In this document: one piece after another, positions 1 through 5,584 of the stretch | Numbering within the stretch: position 1 is the stretch's first letter | Layout of the letters: every line of letters begins with the position of its first letter | Origin: Thermaceae bacterium | Lineage (GTDB): Bacteria > Deinococcota > Deinococci > Deinococcales > Marinithermaceae | Length of the DNA stretch: 5,715 nucleotides | Assembly (NCBI GenBank): GCA_027023115.1 | Contig: JALVWZ010000426.1 | Location: forward strand, 1-5,715 | Direction: 5' to 3' | Translations under genes and position numbers: made by a program | Notes under the pieces: model-generated | The model's input: the letters and a program-made list of their open reading frames with translations, nothing else | Databases searched by the model: none | What the model was told of the DNA's origin: nothing

Positions 1-488
1 TGAGCGGTGACTTCAACGGCGCGGACGACTCCTTCATGGGCCGGCGGATCCCCGACCCGGAACACGGCCAGTTCGTGGCCCGGGTGGACGACGGCGAGCT
101 GACCTGGGTCAGGTGGATCGGGCATGAGGAACCCCTGGTCAACAGCCTCGCACCCGCGGGCTCTTACGCCTCCGTACCCATCGCTTATGACGCCGCGCAC
201 GACGAGCTCTTCGCCGGCGCGAACGACGTATTGCTCGACTTGAACGCGGAGAGCGGCGAGACCAATTGGGTAATGACCTACAACAAGATCGTCAACGGCG
301 GCGACTTCAAGTTCAGCGACTGGAACACCACTTACCAACCGGGCTTATTCAAGCAGCTCTTCGTGATCCACGGCAAGCTGATCGCGGTCCTGACCTCGGT
401 GCAGGGGCGGAACCCGGACGGCACCTCTACGCCCATGGCCCGCCGCCGGCCGCTGGTGCTGCGGTTCGACCGGAGGGAGGGGCGCTAG
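1..488 (+). CDS. C-terminal fragment of a probable beta-propeller/PQQ-like repeat protein (5' end off window)
   Basis: The reading frame is open from the left edge (first whole codon at base 3) to a TAG at 486-488, so this is the end of a longer gene. The ATG at 36 lies inside the frame and is unlikely to be the true start. About 161 residues are visible. Two stretches resemble blades of repeat propellers: an early segment with FVARVDDGELTWVRWIG, like SBBP-type repeats, and a later one with LLDLNAESGETNW, like the PQQ-type 'LDAETGEvlW' strand. Acidic residues, Gly, Trp and Tyr are frequent, as in secreted or periplasmic propellers. The end (RRRPLVLRFDRREGR) is basic. No catalytic motif is visible and the N-terminus is missing, so export cannot be judged. 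The coding status is fairly secure from the long in-frame run and protein-like composition. The fold is an inference and the function is unknown. It converges with polX, which ends 62 bp away. Confidence 0.7.
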   Translation, partial: SGDFNGADDSFMGRRIPDPEHGQFVARVDDGELTWVRWIGHEEPLVNSLAPAGSYASVPIAYDAAHDELFAGANDVLLDLNAESGETNWVMTYNKIVNGGDFKFSDWNTTYQPGLFKQLFVIHGKLIAVLTSVQGRNPDGTSTPMARRRPLVLRFDRREGR

Positions 489-550
489 CGGTGAGCGGGG
501 GTTGGCGGCTGGCGGCGGTGGATGGTCGTTGGAAGCTTTAACGTGAGCCG
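489..550. other. Short convergent intergenic gap without a clear terminator
   Basis: These 62 bases separate the stop codons of two convergent genes. The stretch is G/T-rich on the plus strand, with loose repetition of GGCGG and GGTGG words. I see no stable hairpin followed by a T-run on either strand, so termination here is either factor-dependent or weakly encoded. Confidence 0.5.
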
Positions 551-2278
551 CTATTGGCGCACGCTTTTTAGCCACTCCAGCAGTTCCTCGAGCCCGCGCG
601 TATTGAGCACCTGCTCCGGCCCCAGCCAGGCCCGCTGGGCAGTGCCCACCGCCAGCTCCATGTAGCGCAGGTGGTCGGTGGCGTGGGCGTCGGTGGAAAG
701 GCTGATCGTCAACCCCAGTTCGCCGGCGCGGCGGGCCAGGACGTCGGGCAGGTCGAGCCGGGCGTAGTAGCCGTCTATCTCCACCGCCTTGCCCAGTTCG
801 CGGGCGCGCTGGAAGATTTTCTCCCAGTCGGCTTCGATGGGCCCCCGCTTGCCCAAATGGCGGGCGGTGGGGTGGGCCAGCACGTGCACGTAGGGGTTTT
901 CGAGCGCCTTCAGGATGCGCCGCGTCTGCTGCTCGCGGCTGAGGTTGAAGTGCGAGTGGATCGAAACGAGCACCATCTCCAATTGCGCCAGCACTTCGTC
1001 GGGGTAGTCGAGGGAGCCGTCGGGCAGAATGTCCACCTCGGCGCCGGCGATCAGGTAGGGCCTGCCGTTGTTCCGTTCGTTAAGGCGGCGGATGGCGGCC
1101 AACCTTTCGGGCACCTTCTCGGGCGGCACCCCGCCAGCCACCCGCACCGCCGGCGAATGGTCGGTTACGGCCAGGTACTCGTAACCGTGCTCGGCAGCGG
1201 CCTGCGCCAGCTCCTCCAGCGTCGCCTTGCCGTCGGACCAGGTCGAGTGAACCTGCAGGTCGCCTTTGACTTGCTCGAGCTCTACCAGCTTGGGCAGCTC
1301 GCCCTTTTGCGCCGCTTCTATCTCGCCGCGGTCTTCGCGCAGCGGCGGCGGAATCCAGGGCAGGCCTAGCGCGGCGTATACCTCTTCTTCGCTGCGCCCG
1401 GCAATGCGCTCGGCTCCCTTCCAAACGCCGTATTCGTTTATCTTCAGGCCCTGGTCGAGCGCCAGGGTGCGGAGGTGAATGGAGTGGTCCTTACTGCCGG
1501 TGAAGTACTGCAACCCCGAGCCCCAGGACTCGGGCTCGACGATCTTCAGGTCTACCTGCAGACCGGTCTTCAGGAAGACGGTTGCGCGGCTGGCGCCGGC
1601 CAGCAGTACCTCGTCGACCTCGGGGAAGCGAACGAAGGCATCGCTCACCGCGCGGCCGCGGCTGGTCGCCGCCAGCAGGTCCAGGTCTCCCACCGTTTCC
1701 TTGTAGCGCCGCGCCGAACCCGCCAGCGCCGCGTGCTCGACCTGCGGCAGCTGCCCGAGCCGCTGCACCAGCTGCCTAGCCAGCCAAAGCACCTCGCCCA
1801 GCGGCCGGCGCTTGCTCGCCGCTTCCACCAGCTCCAGGTTGTGCAAGAGGCGCTGCCGTTTCTTCTCGCCAAAACCCGCCAGCTTTAGCACCGCGCCGCT
1901 TTCCAGCGCTTCCTTGAAGGCCGCCAGCGAATCCACGCCTAGTTCGTCGTAGAGCCGCTTGGCGGTCTTGGGGCCCACGCCCGGCACCTGCATCACCTCG
2001 AGCACGCCGGGAGGTACCTTCTTTTTGAGCTCTTCGTGCTTGCGCACCTTGCCGGTCTGGAGGTACTCGAGAATCTTCAGCGCCAGGTCGTGCCCAATGT
2101 AGGGCAGCTCGTCGAGCGCCTTTTCGCCCCCCTCGGCCACCCGCTCTATCGGCTCTTCCATGTCCATCAGGTAACGCGCCGCCGCCCGGTAGGCGCGCAC
2201 TCTGAAGGGCGAGTCACCCAGAAAGTCGAGCATGTCGGCTATCTCGGCGAAGATGCGGGCGATCTCGGCGTTTTTCAT
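551..2278 (-). CDS. polX: Family X DNA polymerase with C-terminal PHP domain (PolX)
   Basis: Bacterial PolX fills short gaps in DNA repair, and its PHP domain supplies metal-dependent 3'-5' exonuclease or 3'-end processing activity; it acts in the cytoplasm on DNA. The 575-residue length matches the Thermus enzyme as I recall it. Domains in order: an N-terminal helix-hairpin-helix region, residues 1-150, with GIG-like loops near 60, VPGVGPKTA at 98-106 and LAGFGEKK at 133-140; the polymerase core, about 160-310, with GS at 187-188, the catalytic pair D198/D200 (GDLD), third aspartate D243 (VDLK) and the nucleotide-contact motif YFTGS at 258-262; and the PHP domain, about 338-570. Likely PHP metal ligands are H344, D349, H374, E414, H441, H469, D530 and H532. 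The usual first histidine of the HxH motif is Q342 here, as I also recall for Thermus PolX. The start (MKNAEIARIF) fits the family N-terminus. The gene is divergent from the FAH-family gene. Confidence 0.97.
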   Translation of the reverse strand: MKNAEIARIFAEIADMLDFLGDSPFRVRAYRAAARYLMDMEEPIERVAEGGEKALDELPYIGHDLALKILEYLQTGKVRKHEELKKKVPPGVLEVMQVPGVGPKTAKRLYDELGVDSLAAFKEALESGAVLKLAGFGEKKRQRLLHNLELVEAASKRRPLGEVLWLARQLVQRLGQLPQVEHAALAGSARRYKETVGDLDLLAATSRGRAVSDAFVRFPEVDEVLLAGASRATVFLKTGLQVDLKIVEPESWGSGLQYFTGSKDHSIHLRTLALDQGLKINEYGVWKGAERIAGRSEEEVYAALGLPWIPPPLREDRGEIEAAQKGELPKLVELEQVKGDLQVHSTWSDGKATLEELAQAAAEHGYEYLAVTDHSPAVRVAGGVPPEKVPERLAAIRRLNERNNGRPYLIAGAEVDILPDGSLDYPDEVLAQLEMVLVSIHSHFNLSREQQTRRILKALENPYVHVLAHPTARHLGKRGPIEADWEKIFQRARELGKAVEIDGYYARLDLPDVLARRAGELGLTISLSTDAHATDHLRYMELAVGTAQRAWLGPEQVLNTRGLEELLEWLKSVRQ

Positions 2279-2280
2279 GG

Positions 2281-2293
2281 CACCTCTATTCTA
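2281..2293 (-). promoter_or_regulatory. Candidate -10 element and SD-like GAGGTG just upstream of polX
   Basis: On the minus strand TAGAAT (2293-2288) fits the sigma-70 -10 consensus at 5 of 6 positions and lies 9 bases before the polX ATG, which would put the transcript start within about 2-3 bases of the start codon. The spacer contains GAGGTG (2286-2281), which could instead be a Shine-Dalgarno site if transcription starts further upstream, although its GAGG is only 4 bases from the ATG. The best -35-like match is weak (TAGACG, 19-bp spacer). The leaderless reading is an inference. Confidence 0.4.
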
Positions 2294-2316
2294 GCGCCGC
2301 CGGAGCAAACGCCGTC

Positions 2317-2322
2317 TAAGAT
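2317..2322 (+). promoter_or_regulatory. Candidate -10 hexamer (TAAGAT) for a leaderless FAH-family mRNA
   Basis: TAAGAT ends 6 bases before the ATG at 2329, the spacing expected when RNA synthesis starts at or next to the A of the start codon. No Shine-Dalgarno-like sequence lies between the hexamer and the ATG (the spacer is GGGGCT), which supports leaderless initiation. Leaderless transcripts with TANNNT motifs immediately upstream are common in Deinococcota. I see no convincing -35 element. Confidence 0.45.
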
Positions 2323-2328
2323 GGGGCT

Positions 2329-3090
2329 ATGAAGATGATCCGCTTCCGCAAGGACGGCCGCCCGCAATGGGGCTGGCTAATGGGCGAAACCCACGTGACC
2401 CCGATGCGCAAACTGGACGGCGAACCGGCCAGCGAGGTATGGCGGCTGGAAGATCTGGAGCTGCTGCCGCCGGCCGAGCCGACCAAGATAGTCTGCGTCG
2501 GCCGCAACTACGCCGACCACATCAAGGAAATGGGCCACGCCTTCGGCGCAGACCTGCCCGCCGAGCCCGGCCTGTTCCTGAAAGCGCCCAACACCCTGGT
2601 TCCTTCGGGAAGCGAGGTGGCGTACCCCGAATGGACCAAAGAGCTCCACTACGAAGGCGAGCTGGCGGTGGTAATCGGGCAGACTGCCCGCAACGTGAGC
2701 GAAGAAGAGGCTCTGGGCTACGTCCTCGGGTACACGAATGCGCTGGACCTGACCGCCCGCGACAAACAGAAGACCGACCTGCAGTGGATCCGCGCCAAGA
2801 GCGCAGACGGCTTCTTGCCGCTGGGTCCGGTGCTCGAGACCGAGCTGGACCCGAATAGTACCGTGGTGCGCACCTGGGTGAACGACGAACTGCGCCAGGA
2901 GGCGAGCACCGAGCTGATGATCTTTCCGGTGGCGCGGGTGATTAGTTACGTCTCCCGGTTCATGACCCTCGAGCCGGGCGACGTGCTCCTGACCGGAACT
3001 CCCAGCGGCGTGGGTCCGCTGGACCGCGGCGACCGGGTGAAGGTGGAGGTATCCGGAGTTGGTGTGCCACTGGAAGTGCGGATAGTCTAG
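2329..3090 (+). CDS. Fumarylacetoacetate hydrolase (FAH) superfamily protein
   Basis: Members of this superfamily are Mg/Mn-dependent enzymes that hydrolyse, decarboxylate or isomerise beta-diketo or 2-oxo acids: acylpyruvases, oxaloacetate decarboxylases, and HpcE-type isomerases/decarboxylases of aromatic catabolism. The 253 residues show a short N-terminal domain (1-50) followed by the catalytic domain. That domain begins with IVCVGRNYADH (54-64) and continues with the metal-ligand motif HYEGEL (E109 and E111), LDLTARD (D140 as third ligand), a catalytic-region lysine and aspartate in RAKSADGF (K157, D160) and the conserved LLTGTPSGVGP (220-230). The length is normal for the bacterial single-domain form. 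The ATG at 2329 is preferred because it gives the usual short N-terminus and follows a -10-like hexamer. There is no pathway partner in the window, so the substrate cannot be assigned; earlier labels such as '2-hydroxyhepta-2,4-diene-1,7-dioate isomerase' would be over-specific. The nearest downstream gene lies 685 bp away on the opposite strand. Confidence 0.93.
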   Translation: MKMIRFRKDGRPQWGWLMGETHVTPMRKLDGEPASEVWRLEDLELLPPAEPTKIVCVGRNYADHIKEMGHAFGADLPAEPGLFLKAPNTLVPSGSEVAYPEWTKELHYEGELAVVIGQTARNVSEEEALGYVLGYTNALDLTARDKQKTDLQWIRAKSADGFLPLGPVLETELDPNSTVVRTWVNDELRQEASTELMIFPVARVISYVSRFMTLEPGDVLLTGTPSGVGPLDRGDRVKVEVSGVGVPLEVRIV

Positions 3091-3266
3091 CTGTAACCCC
3101 CCAACACGTTGTTCGCGCTATCCCCGTCGCTGCGAGCTCTTCCCTCGTTATCCCAGCGGACGATGGGGCCAGGACCGTTTCAAGGGGCGCGGTGAAGGCT
3201 CTGTGTCGTCACCATTGTTTCCCGAAGCCTCCGCGAGCGACGGAGACTGTACGTGTCCGGACTCCA

Positions 3267-3290
3267 GCTCGCGCGAGCCTCAAGGCTCGC
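3267..3290. repeat. Overlapping palindrome and hairpin (three mutually complementary arms)
   Basis: GCTCGCGCGAGC (3267-3278) is a perfect 12-bp palindrome. Its right half is also the left arm of a perfect hairpin, GCGAGCC-TCAA-GGCTCGC (3273-3279 with 3284-3290). The middle arm can therefore pair with either flank, giving two exclusive structures. An 8-bp palindrome GTCCGGAC lies just upstream at 3255-3262. No T-run follows, so this is not a typical intrinsic terminator. Confidence 0.6.
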
Positions 3291-3316
3291 TTGGGTGGAA
3301 CGACGAAACGGCGATA

Positions 3317-3344
3317 TGTGGCTTGTGGCATGTGGCTTGTGGTT
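3317..3344 (+). repeat. Heptamer array A (four TGTGGCT-type units)
   Basis: Four exact 7-base steps are visible: TGTGGCT, TGTGGCA, TGTGGCT and TGTGGTT. The last unit runs directly into the first copy of the 36-bp palindromic element, sharing one T with it. Confidence 0.85.
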
Positions 3345-3379
3345 TATCTCGTCGCAGGGGCGGACCCACTTGTCCGCCC
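3344..3379 (+). repeat. 36-bp palindromic element, copy 1
   Basis: This copy matches copy 2 (3485-3520) at 33 of 36 positions and begins TTATCTCGTCG. It contains an 8-bp perfect stem, GGGCGGAC (3358-3365) with GTCCGCCC (3372-3379), around a 6-base loop. In this copy the stem extends outward to GCA/TGC (3354-3382) with one bulged G. The stem is the same in both copies while the loop differs at two positions, which suggests that the structure is what is conserved. It resembles dispersed REP-like GGGGCGGAC palindromes I recall from several thermophile and environmental genomes, but I cannot confirm that here. Confidence 0.85.
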
Positions 3380-3385
3380 TGCGGG

Positions 3386-3484
3386 TACGTGGTGCGTAGT
3401 TCGTGGTGCGTGGTGACGGTGACAGGATGGCCTGTGGCTCGTAGCTTGTGGCCTGTAGTCGTGGCTCGTGACTAGTGGTGCGTG
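3386..3484 (+). repeat. Heptamer array B (degenerate GTGG/GTAG units between the two 36-bp copies)
   Basis: Units in 7-base register are TACGTGG, TGCGTAG, TTCGTGG and TGCGTGG (3386-3413). After a 19-base unrelated insert the pattern returns as TGTGGCT, CGTAGCT, TGTGGCC and TGTAGTC, a 6-base GTGGCT, then CGTGACT and AGTGGTG (3433-3480). The core shared by the units is GTRG. The last units lead straight into copy 2 of the palindromic element, as array A does into copy 1. Confidence 0.75.
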
Positions 3485-3520
3485 TTATCTCGTCGTAGGG
3501 GCGGACCCATGTGTCCGCCC
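3485..3520 (+). repeat. 36-bp palindromic element, copy 2
   Basis: This is the second copy of the element at 3344-3379, in the same orientation and starting 141 bp further on. Differences from copy 1 are one base in the 5' segment (T for C in CGTCGTAGG) and two in the loop. The 8-bp stem GGGCGGAC/GTCCGCCC is unchanged, but the outer extension seen in copy 1 is lost. Confidence 0.85.
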
Positions 3521-3566
3521 GCACTGCGCGGAGACGTGAGTACGCCCGTAGCTATGGTTCACGAAG

Positions 3567-3610
3567 CAAAGCCCCCTCCCCTTCGGGGAGGGCCGGGGTG
3601 GGGGTTTTGG
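3567..3610. repeat. C-rich/G-rich hairpin element with G-quadruplex pattern
   Basis: CCCTCCCC (3574-3581) pairs perfectly with GGGGAGGG (3585-3592) around TTC. A longer alternative pairs the C-rich arm with GGGGTGGGGG further right (3595-3604), bringing the flanking AAA and TTTT together. The G-rich side (3585-3604) has four G-runs of 3-5 bases separated by 1, 2 and 1 bases, which fits the canonical G-quadruplex pattern. Elements of this CCCCCTCCCC...GGGGTGGGGGTTTT kind recur between genes in many bacteria, as I recall. A four-base T-run (3605-3608) follows the long stem, so weak plus-strand termination is possible, but the site is nearly 500 bp from the FAH-family stop. Confidence 0.7.
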
Positions 3611-3619
3611 AAAGCGGCT

Positions 3620-3640
3620 CGTGGCCTGTAGCTCGTAACG
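3620..3640 (+). repeat. Short heptamer run C (CGTGGCC, TGTAGCT, CGTAACG)
   Basis: Three consecutive 7-base units belong to the same family as arrays A and B and lie just after the G-rich hairpin. The third is degenerate. Confidence 0.6.
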
Positions 3641-3659
3641 CGCCAACGCGCATGGCGCG
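3639..3659. repeat. 7-bp inverted repeat CGCGCCA / TGGCGCG
   Basis: The perfect arms at 3639-3645 and 3653-3659 flank a 7-base loop (ACGCGCA). No T-run or coding context is present, so its role is unknown. It overlaps the end of heptamer run C by two bases. Confidence 0.55.
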
Positions 3660-3673
3660 CTCGATTCAAGCTG

Positions 3674-3704
3674 ACTACCACGTACTACGCACTACGTACT
3701 AAGC
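3674..3704 (-). repeat. Heptamer array D in reverse orientation
   Basis: On the plus strand this reads ACTACCA, a CGT interruption, then ACTACGC, ACTACGT and ACTAAGC. The reverse complements (GCGTAGT, ACGTAGT and so on) belong to the GTRG family of arrays A to C, so the repeat-rich block 3317-3704 is bounded by heptamers facing each other. Confidence 0.65.
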
Positions 3705-3775
3705 ACCGCCTACGCACCGCCCCCTACCGTCGCCTCCCCCCGGAGGAGCCTGACGAACAAGGTTGGGAAGTTGCG

Positions 3776-5584
3776 TCAGCCGGCCTCGGCGTATTGCAGC
3801 TCATAGAGGCGGGCGTAGTAGCCACCGGCGGCCAAGAGCTCGGCGTGGGTGCCTTCTTCGACTATGCGGCCCTTGCGGAACACCAGGATGCGGTCGACGC
3901 CCTGGATCGTGGAGAGGCGGTGGGCGATGATTATCGAGGTTCGTCCCTCCATGACCCGCTCCATGGCCCGCTGGATCTGGCGCTCGGTTTCGGTATCGAC
4001 GCTGGCGGTCGCCTCGTCTAGGATCAGCAGGATGTCGGGGTTGTGCAGCACCGCCCGCGCCAGGGCGATTAGCTGCTTCTGCCCGGTCGAGAGGCCGCCG
4101 CCGCGCTCGCTGAGCACGGTCTGGTAGCCCTGGGGAAGTTTCTCGATGAACTCGTGCGCGCCGACGAAGCGGCACACCTCGACCACCCTCTCCATGGGAA
4201 TGCTCTCGTCACCAAGACGGAGGTTGAACTCGATGGTTCCCGAAAACAGGAACGGGTCTTGCAGGACTATGCCGATGGCGCGGCGTAGGTCGCGCTGGCG
4301 GTAGTCGCGTACGTCGTGCCCGTCTATCAGCACCCTCCCCTTCTGGACGTCGTAAAAACGGGCGATCAAGCTGACCGTGCTGGTCTTGCCGGCGCCGGTG
4401 GCTCCCACCAGCGCCACCTTTTCGCCGGGGCGGACGTGAAAGTTGACGTCGCGCAAGACCCACTCCTCGTCGCCAACCGGTTCGTCCGGCCCTTTGTAGG
4501 CGAACCAGACGTGGTCAAAGCGAATGTCGCCGGCAAAGCTCTTCACCGGCAGGGCGTCGGGCTTGTCAGTTATCTGCTCGGGAGTGTCGAGCAGCTTGAA
4601 GATCCGCTCGGCCGAAGCCATGGCCGCCTGAAAGATGTTGAACTTGTCGGACATGTCCTGCAGCGGCTTGAAAAAGTTGCGCACGTAATCTAGGAAGGCT
4701 ACCAGGAGGCCGAAGGTGACCGCCCCGCGAATGACCGCGCCGCCGCCGTACCAGAGCATGGCCGCCACGGTTGCCTCGCCTAGAAAGCTGACTATGGGGT
4801 AGAACATCGAAAACCACCAGATGACCAGCACCCAGGCGTCGCGCAGCTCCCGGTTCACCTCGTCGAAGCGTTTTTCCTGGCGCTCTTCACGGGTAAAGAG
4901 CTGGATGGTTTCGACGCCGGAAAGGTTTTCCTGCAGGGAAGCGTTGACCCGCGCCAGCTTGATACGCATTAACCGGTAGGCGTCGCGCATGCCGGTGCGG
5001 ATGCGGGTGGTAGCCCAGAGAAGCACCGGCATGACCGCGAAGGTCAGCAGCGCCATGCGGGCGTTCAGGTAAAGCATGAAACCCATGATGCCGACCAGCA
5101 TGAAAAAGTCGGCCAGGAAACCCACCAAGCCACCGGTGATGAACTGATTTATGGCGTCTACGTCGGAGGTGATGCGGGTGAGCAGGCGGCCCACCGGAGT
5201 GTGGTCGAAGTAGGCCAGGTGGAGGCGCTGCACCTTGCGGAAGATGTCGGAACGGAGGTCGAAGAGGACGTGCTGGCCCAGCCAGGCGAGCGAATAGGTT
5301 TCGACGTAGCGGGCCACGAAGTCGAGCAGGCGAACGAATATGAAGAGAAGACTGGCGATGAGCAGATAGTGGTAGCGCTCCGCCAAGGTGGCGGCCTCGA
5401 CCGGCACGATGGCGCGGTCAATGGCGAACTTGAGGATCAACGGAAAGACGTTGGCGGTGAGGGTGGTCACCAAAAGGGCCAGCAGCGCTATCAGGATGAC
5501 CTTCCAGTAGGGGTAGGTATAGCGCAGGATGCGGCGGGCCAGTTTGGGGTCGAAGGATTTCTTGAAGGCCTCGTCTTCGTACAA
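3776..5584 (-). CDS. ABC exporter half-transporter, catalytic-glutamate subunit of a heterodimer (TmrA-like)
   Basis: This inner-membrane, ATP-driven exporter subunit joins a transmembrane domain to a nucleotide-binding domain. Its 602 residues show about six membrane segments (near 28-53, 72-95, 150-173, 175-192, 252-275 and 282-300), then the ATPase domain: Walker A GATGAGKT (394-401), Q-loop Q442 (LQDPF), signature LSTGQ (498-502), Walker B ILLILDE with catalytic E524, D-loop SVD (528-530) and switch H555. The intact glutamate combined with an altered signature (LSTGQ for LSGGQ) is typical of the active-Walker-B member of heterodimers such as TM287/288, LmrCD and TmrAB. The start is TTG: it follows the upstream gene's TAG directly, no start lies between, and GGAGGT sits 7 bases before it. 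It is probably translated from an operon mRNA with the upstream half-transporter. Substrate is not evident; lipids, peptides or drugs are known for relatives. Confidence 0.95.
   Translation of the reverse strand: MYEDEAFKKSFDPKLARRILRYTYPYWKVILIALLALLVTTLTANVFPLILKFAIDRAIVPVEAATLAERYHYLLIASLLFIFVRLLDFVARYVETYSLAWLGQHVLFDLRSDIFRKVQRLHLAYFDHTPVGRLLTRITSDVDAINQFITGGLVGFLADFFMLVGIMGFMLYLNARMALLTFAVMPVLLWATTRIRTGMRDAYRLMRIKLARVNASLQENLSGVETIQLFTREERQEKRFDEVNRELRDAWVLVIWWFSMFYPIVSFLGEATVAAMLWYGGGAVIRGAVTFGLLVAFLDYVRNFFKPLQDMSDKFNIFQAAMASAERIFKLLDTPEQITDKPDALPVKSFAGDIRFDHVWFAYKGPDEPVGDEEWVLRDVNFHVRPGEKVALVGATGAGKTSTVSLIARFYDVQKGRVLIDGHDVRDYRQRDLRRAIGIVLQDPFLFSGTIEFNLRLGDESIPMERVVEVCRFVGAHEFIEKLPQGYQTVLSERGGGLSTGQKQLIALARAVLHNPDILLILDEATASVDTETERQIQRAMERVMEGRTSIIIAHRLSTIQGVDRILVFRKGRIVEEGTHAELLAAGGYYARLYELQYAEAG

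Larger units (their letters stand above)
3091..3775. other. 685-bp convergent non-coding region rich in short repeats
   Basis: This gap lies between the tails of the FAH-family gene and the ABC exporter gene. Small open frames exist on both strands, but they run through heptamer and palindrome repeats, lack plausible ribosome sites and give low-complexity peptides, so I do not call genes. Contents in order: about 170 bp without recognisable structure (3091-3265), a compact hairpin cluster (3267-3290), heptamer arrays interrupted by two copies of a 36-bp element (3317-3520), a C/G-rich hairpin (3567-3610), a further short heptamer run and hairpin (3620-3659), and heptamers in the reverse orientation (3674-3704). 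The last 70 bp hold only a weak 5-bp stem (3732-3745), with no T-run to make it a convincing terminator for the ABC operon. Confidence 0.8.

Noticed and set aside
671..1369. 232-codon open frame on the plus strand opposite polX
   Set aside because: It is a complement-strand shadow of a high-GC gene with strong codon bias. The polX reading carries all family motifs across the same bases.
3201..3315. Long imperfect inverted repeat (CGTCACCA near 3207 against TGGAACGACG near 3296) as ends of a small mobile element
   Set aside because: Pairing is patchy, no target duplication is visible and the ends cannot be defined.
3192..3475. Overlapping plus-strand open frames of 74 and 90 codons in the repeat region
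   Set aside because: They have low-complexity peptides dominated by Val, Trp and Cys from GTGG repeats, overlap each other in different frames and have no plausible initiation signal.
3344..3520. Possible CRISPR array (36-bp partly palindromic repeats)
   Set aside because: There are only two copies with three mismatches, and the 105-bp interval between them is low-complexity heptamer sequence, not a unique spacer of 30-40 bp. No cas genes are in the window.
3180..3524. Open frame on the minus strand (114 codons) in the intergenic region
   Set aside because: It runs through the heptamer arrays and both 36-bp elements, so its peptide simply repeats motifs such as WVRPYDEI/WVRPCDEI. It has no ribosome site and a repeat-derived composition.
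3567..3610. Intrinsic terminator of the FAH-family gene
   Set aside because: The hairpin is followed by only four T residues after the long stem and lies nearly 500 bp beyond the stop codon, so I list it as a repeat element with at most weak terminator potential.
3732..3745. Terminator hairpin for the ABC operon (CCTCC/GGAGG)
   Set aside because: The stem is only 5 bp and no T-run follows on the minus strand.
4316..4693. 125-codon open frame on the plus strand opposite the ABC exporter
   Set aside because: It is a shadow of the ATPase-domain coding sequence. No independent start signal or recognisable protein is present.
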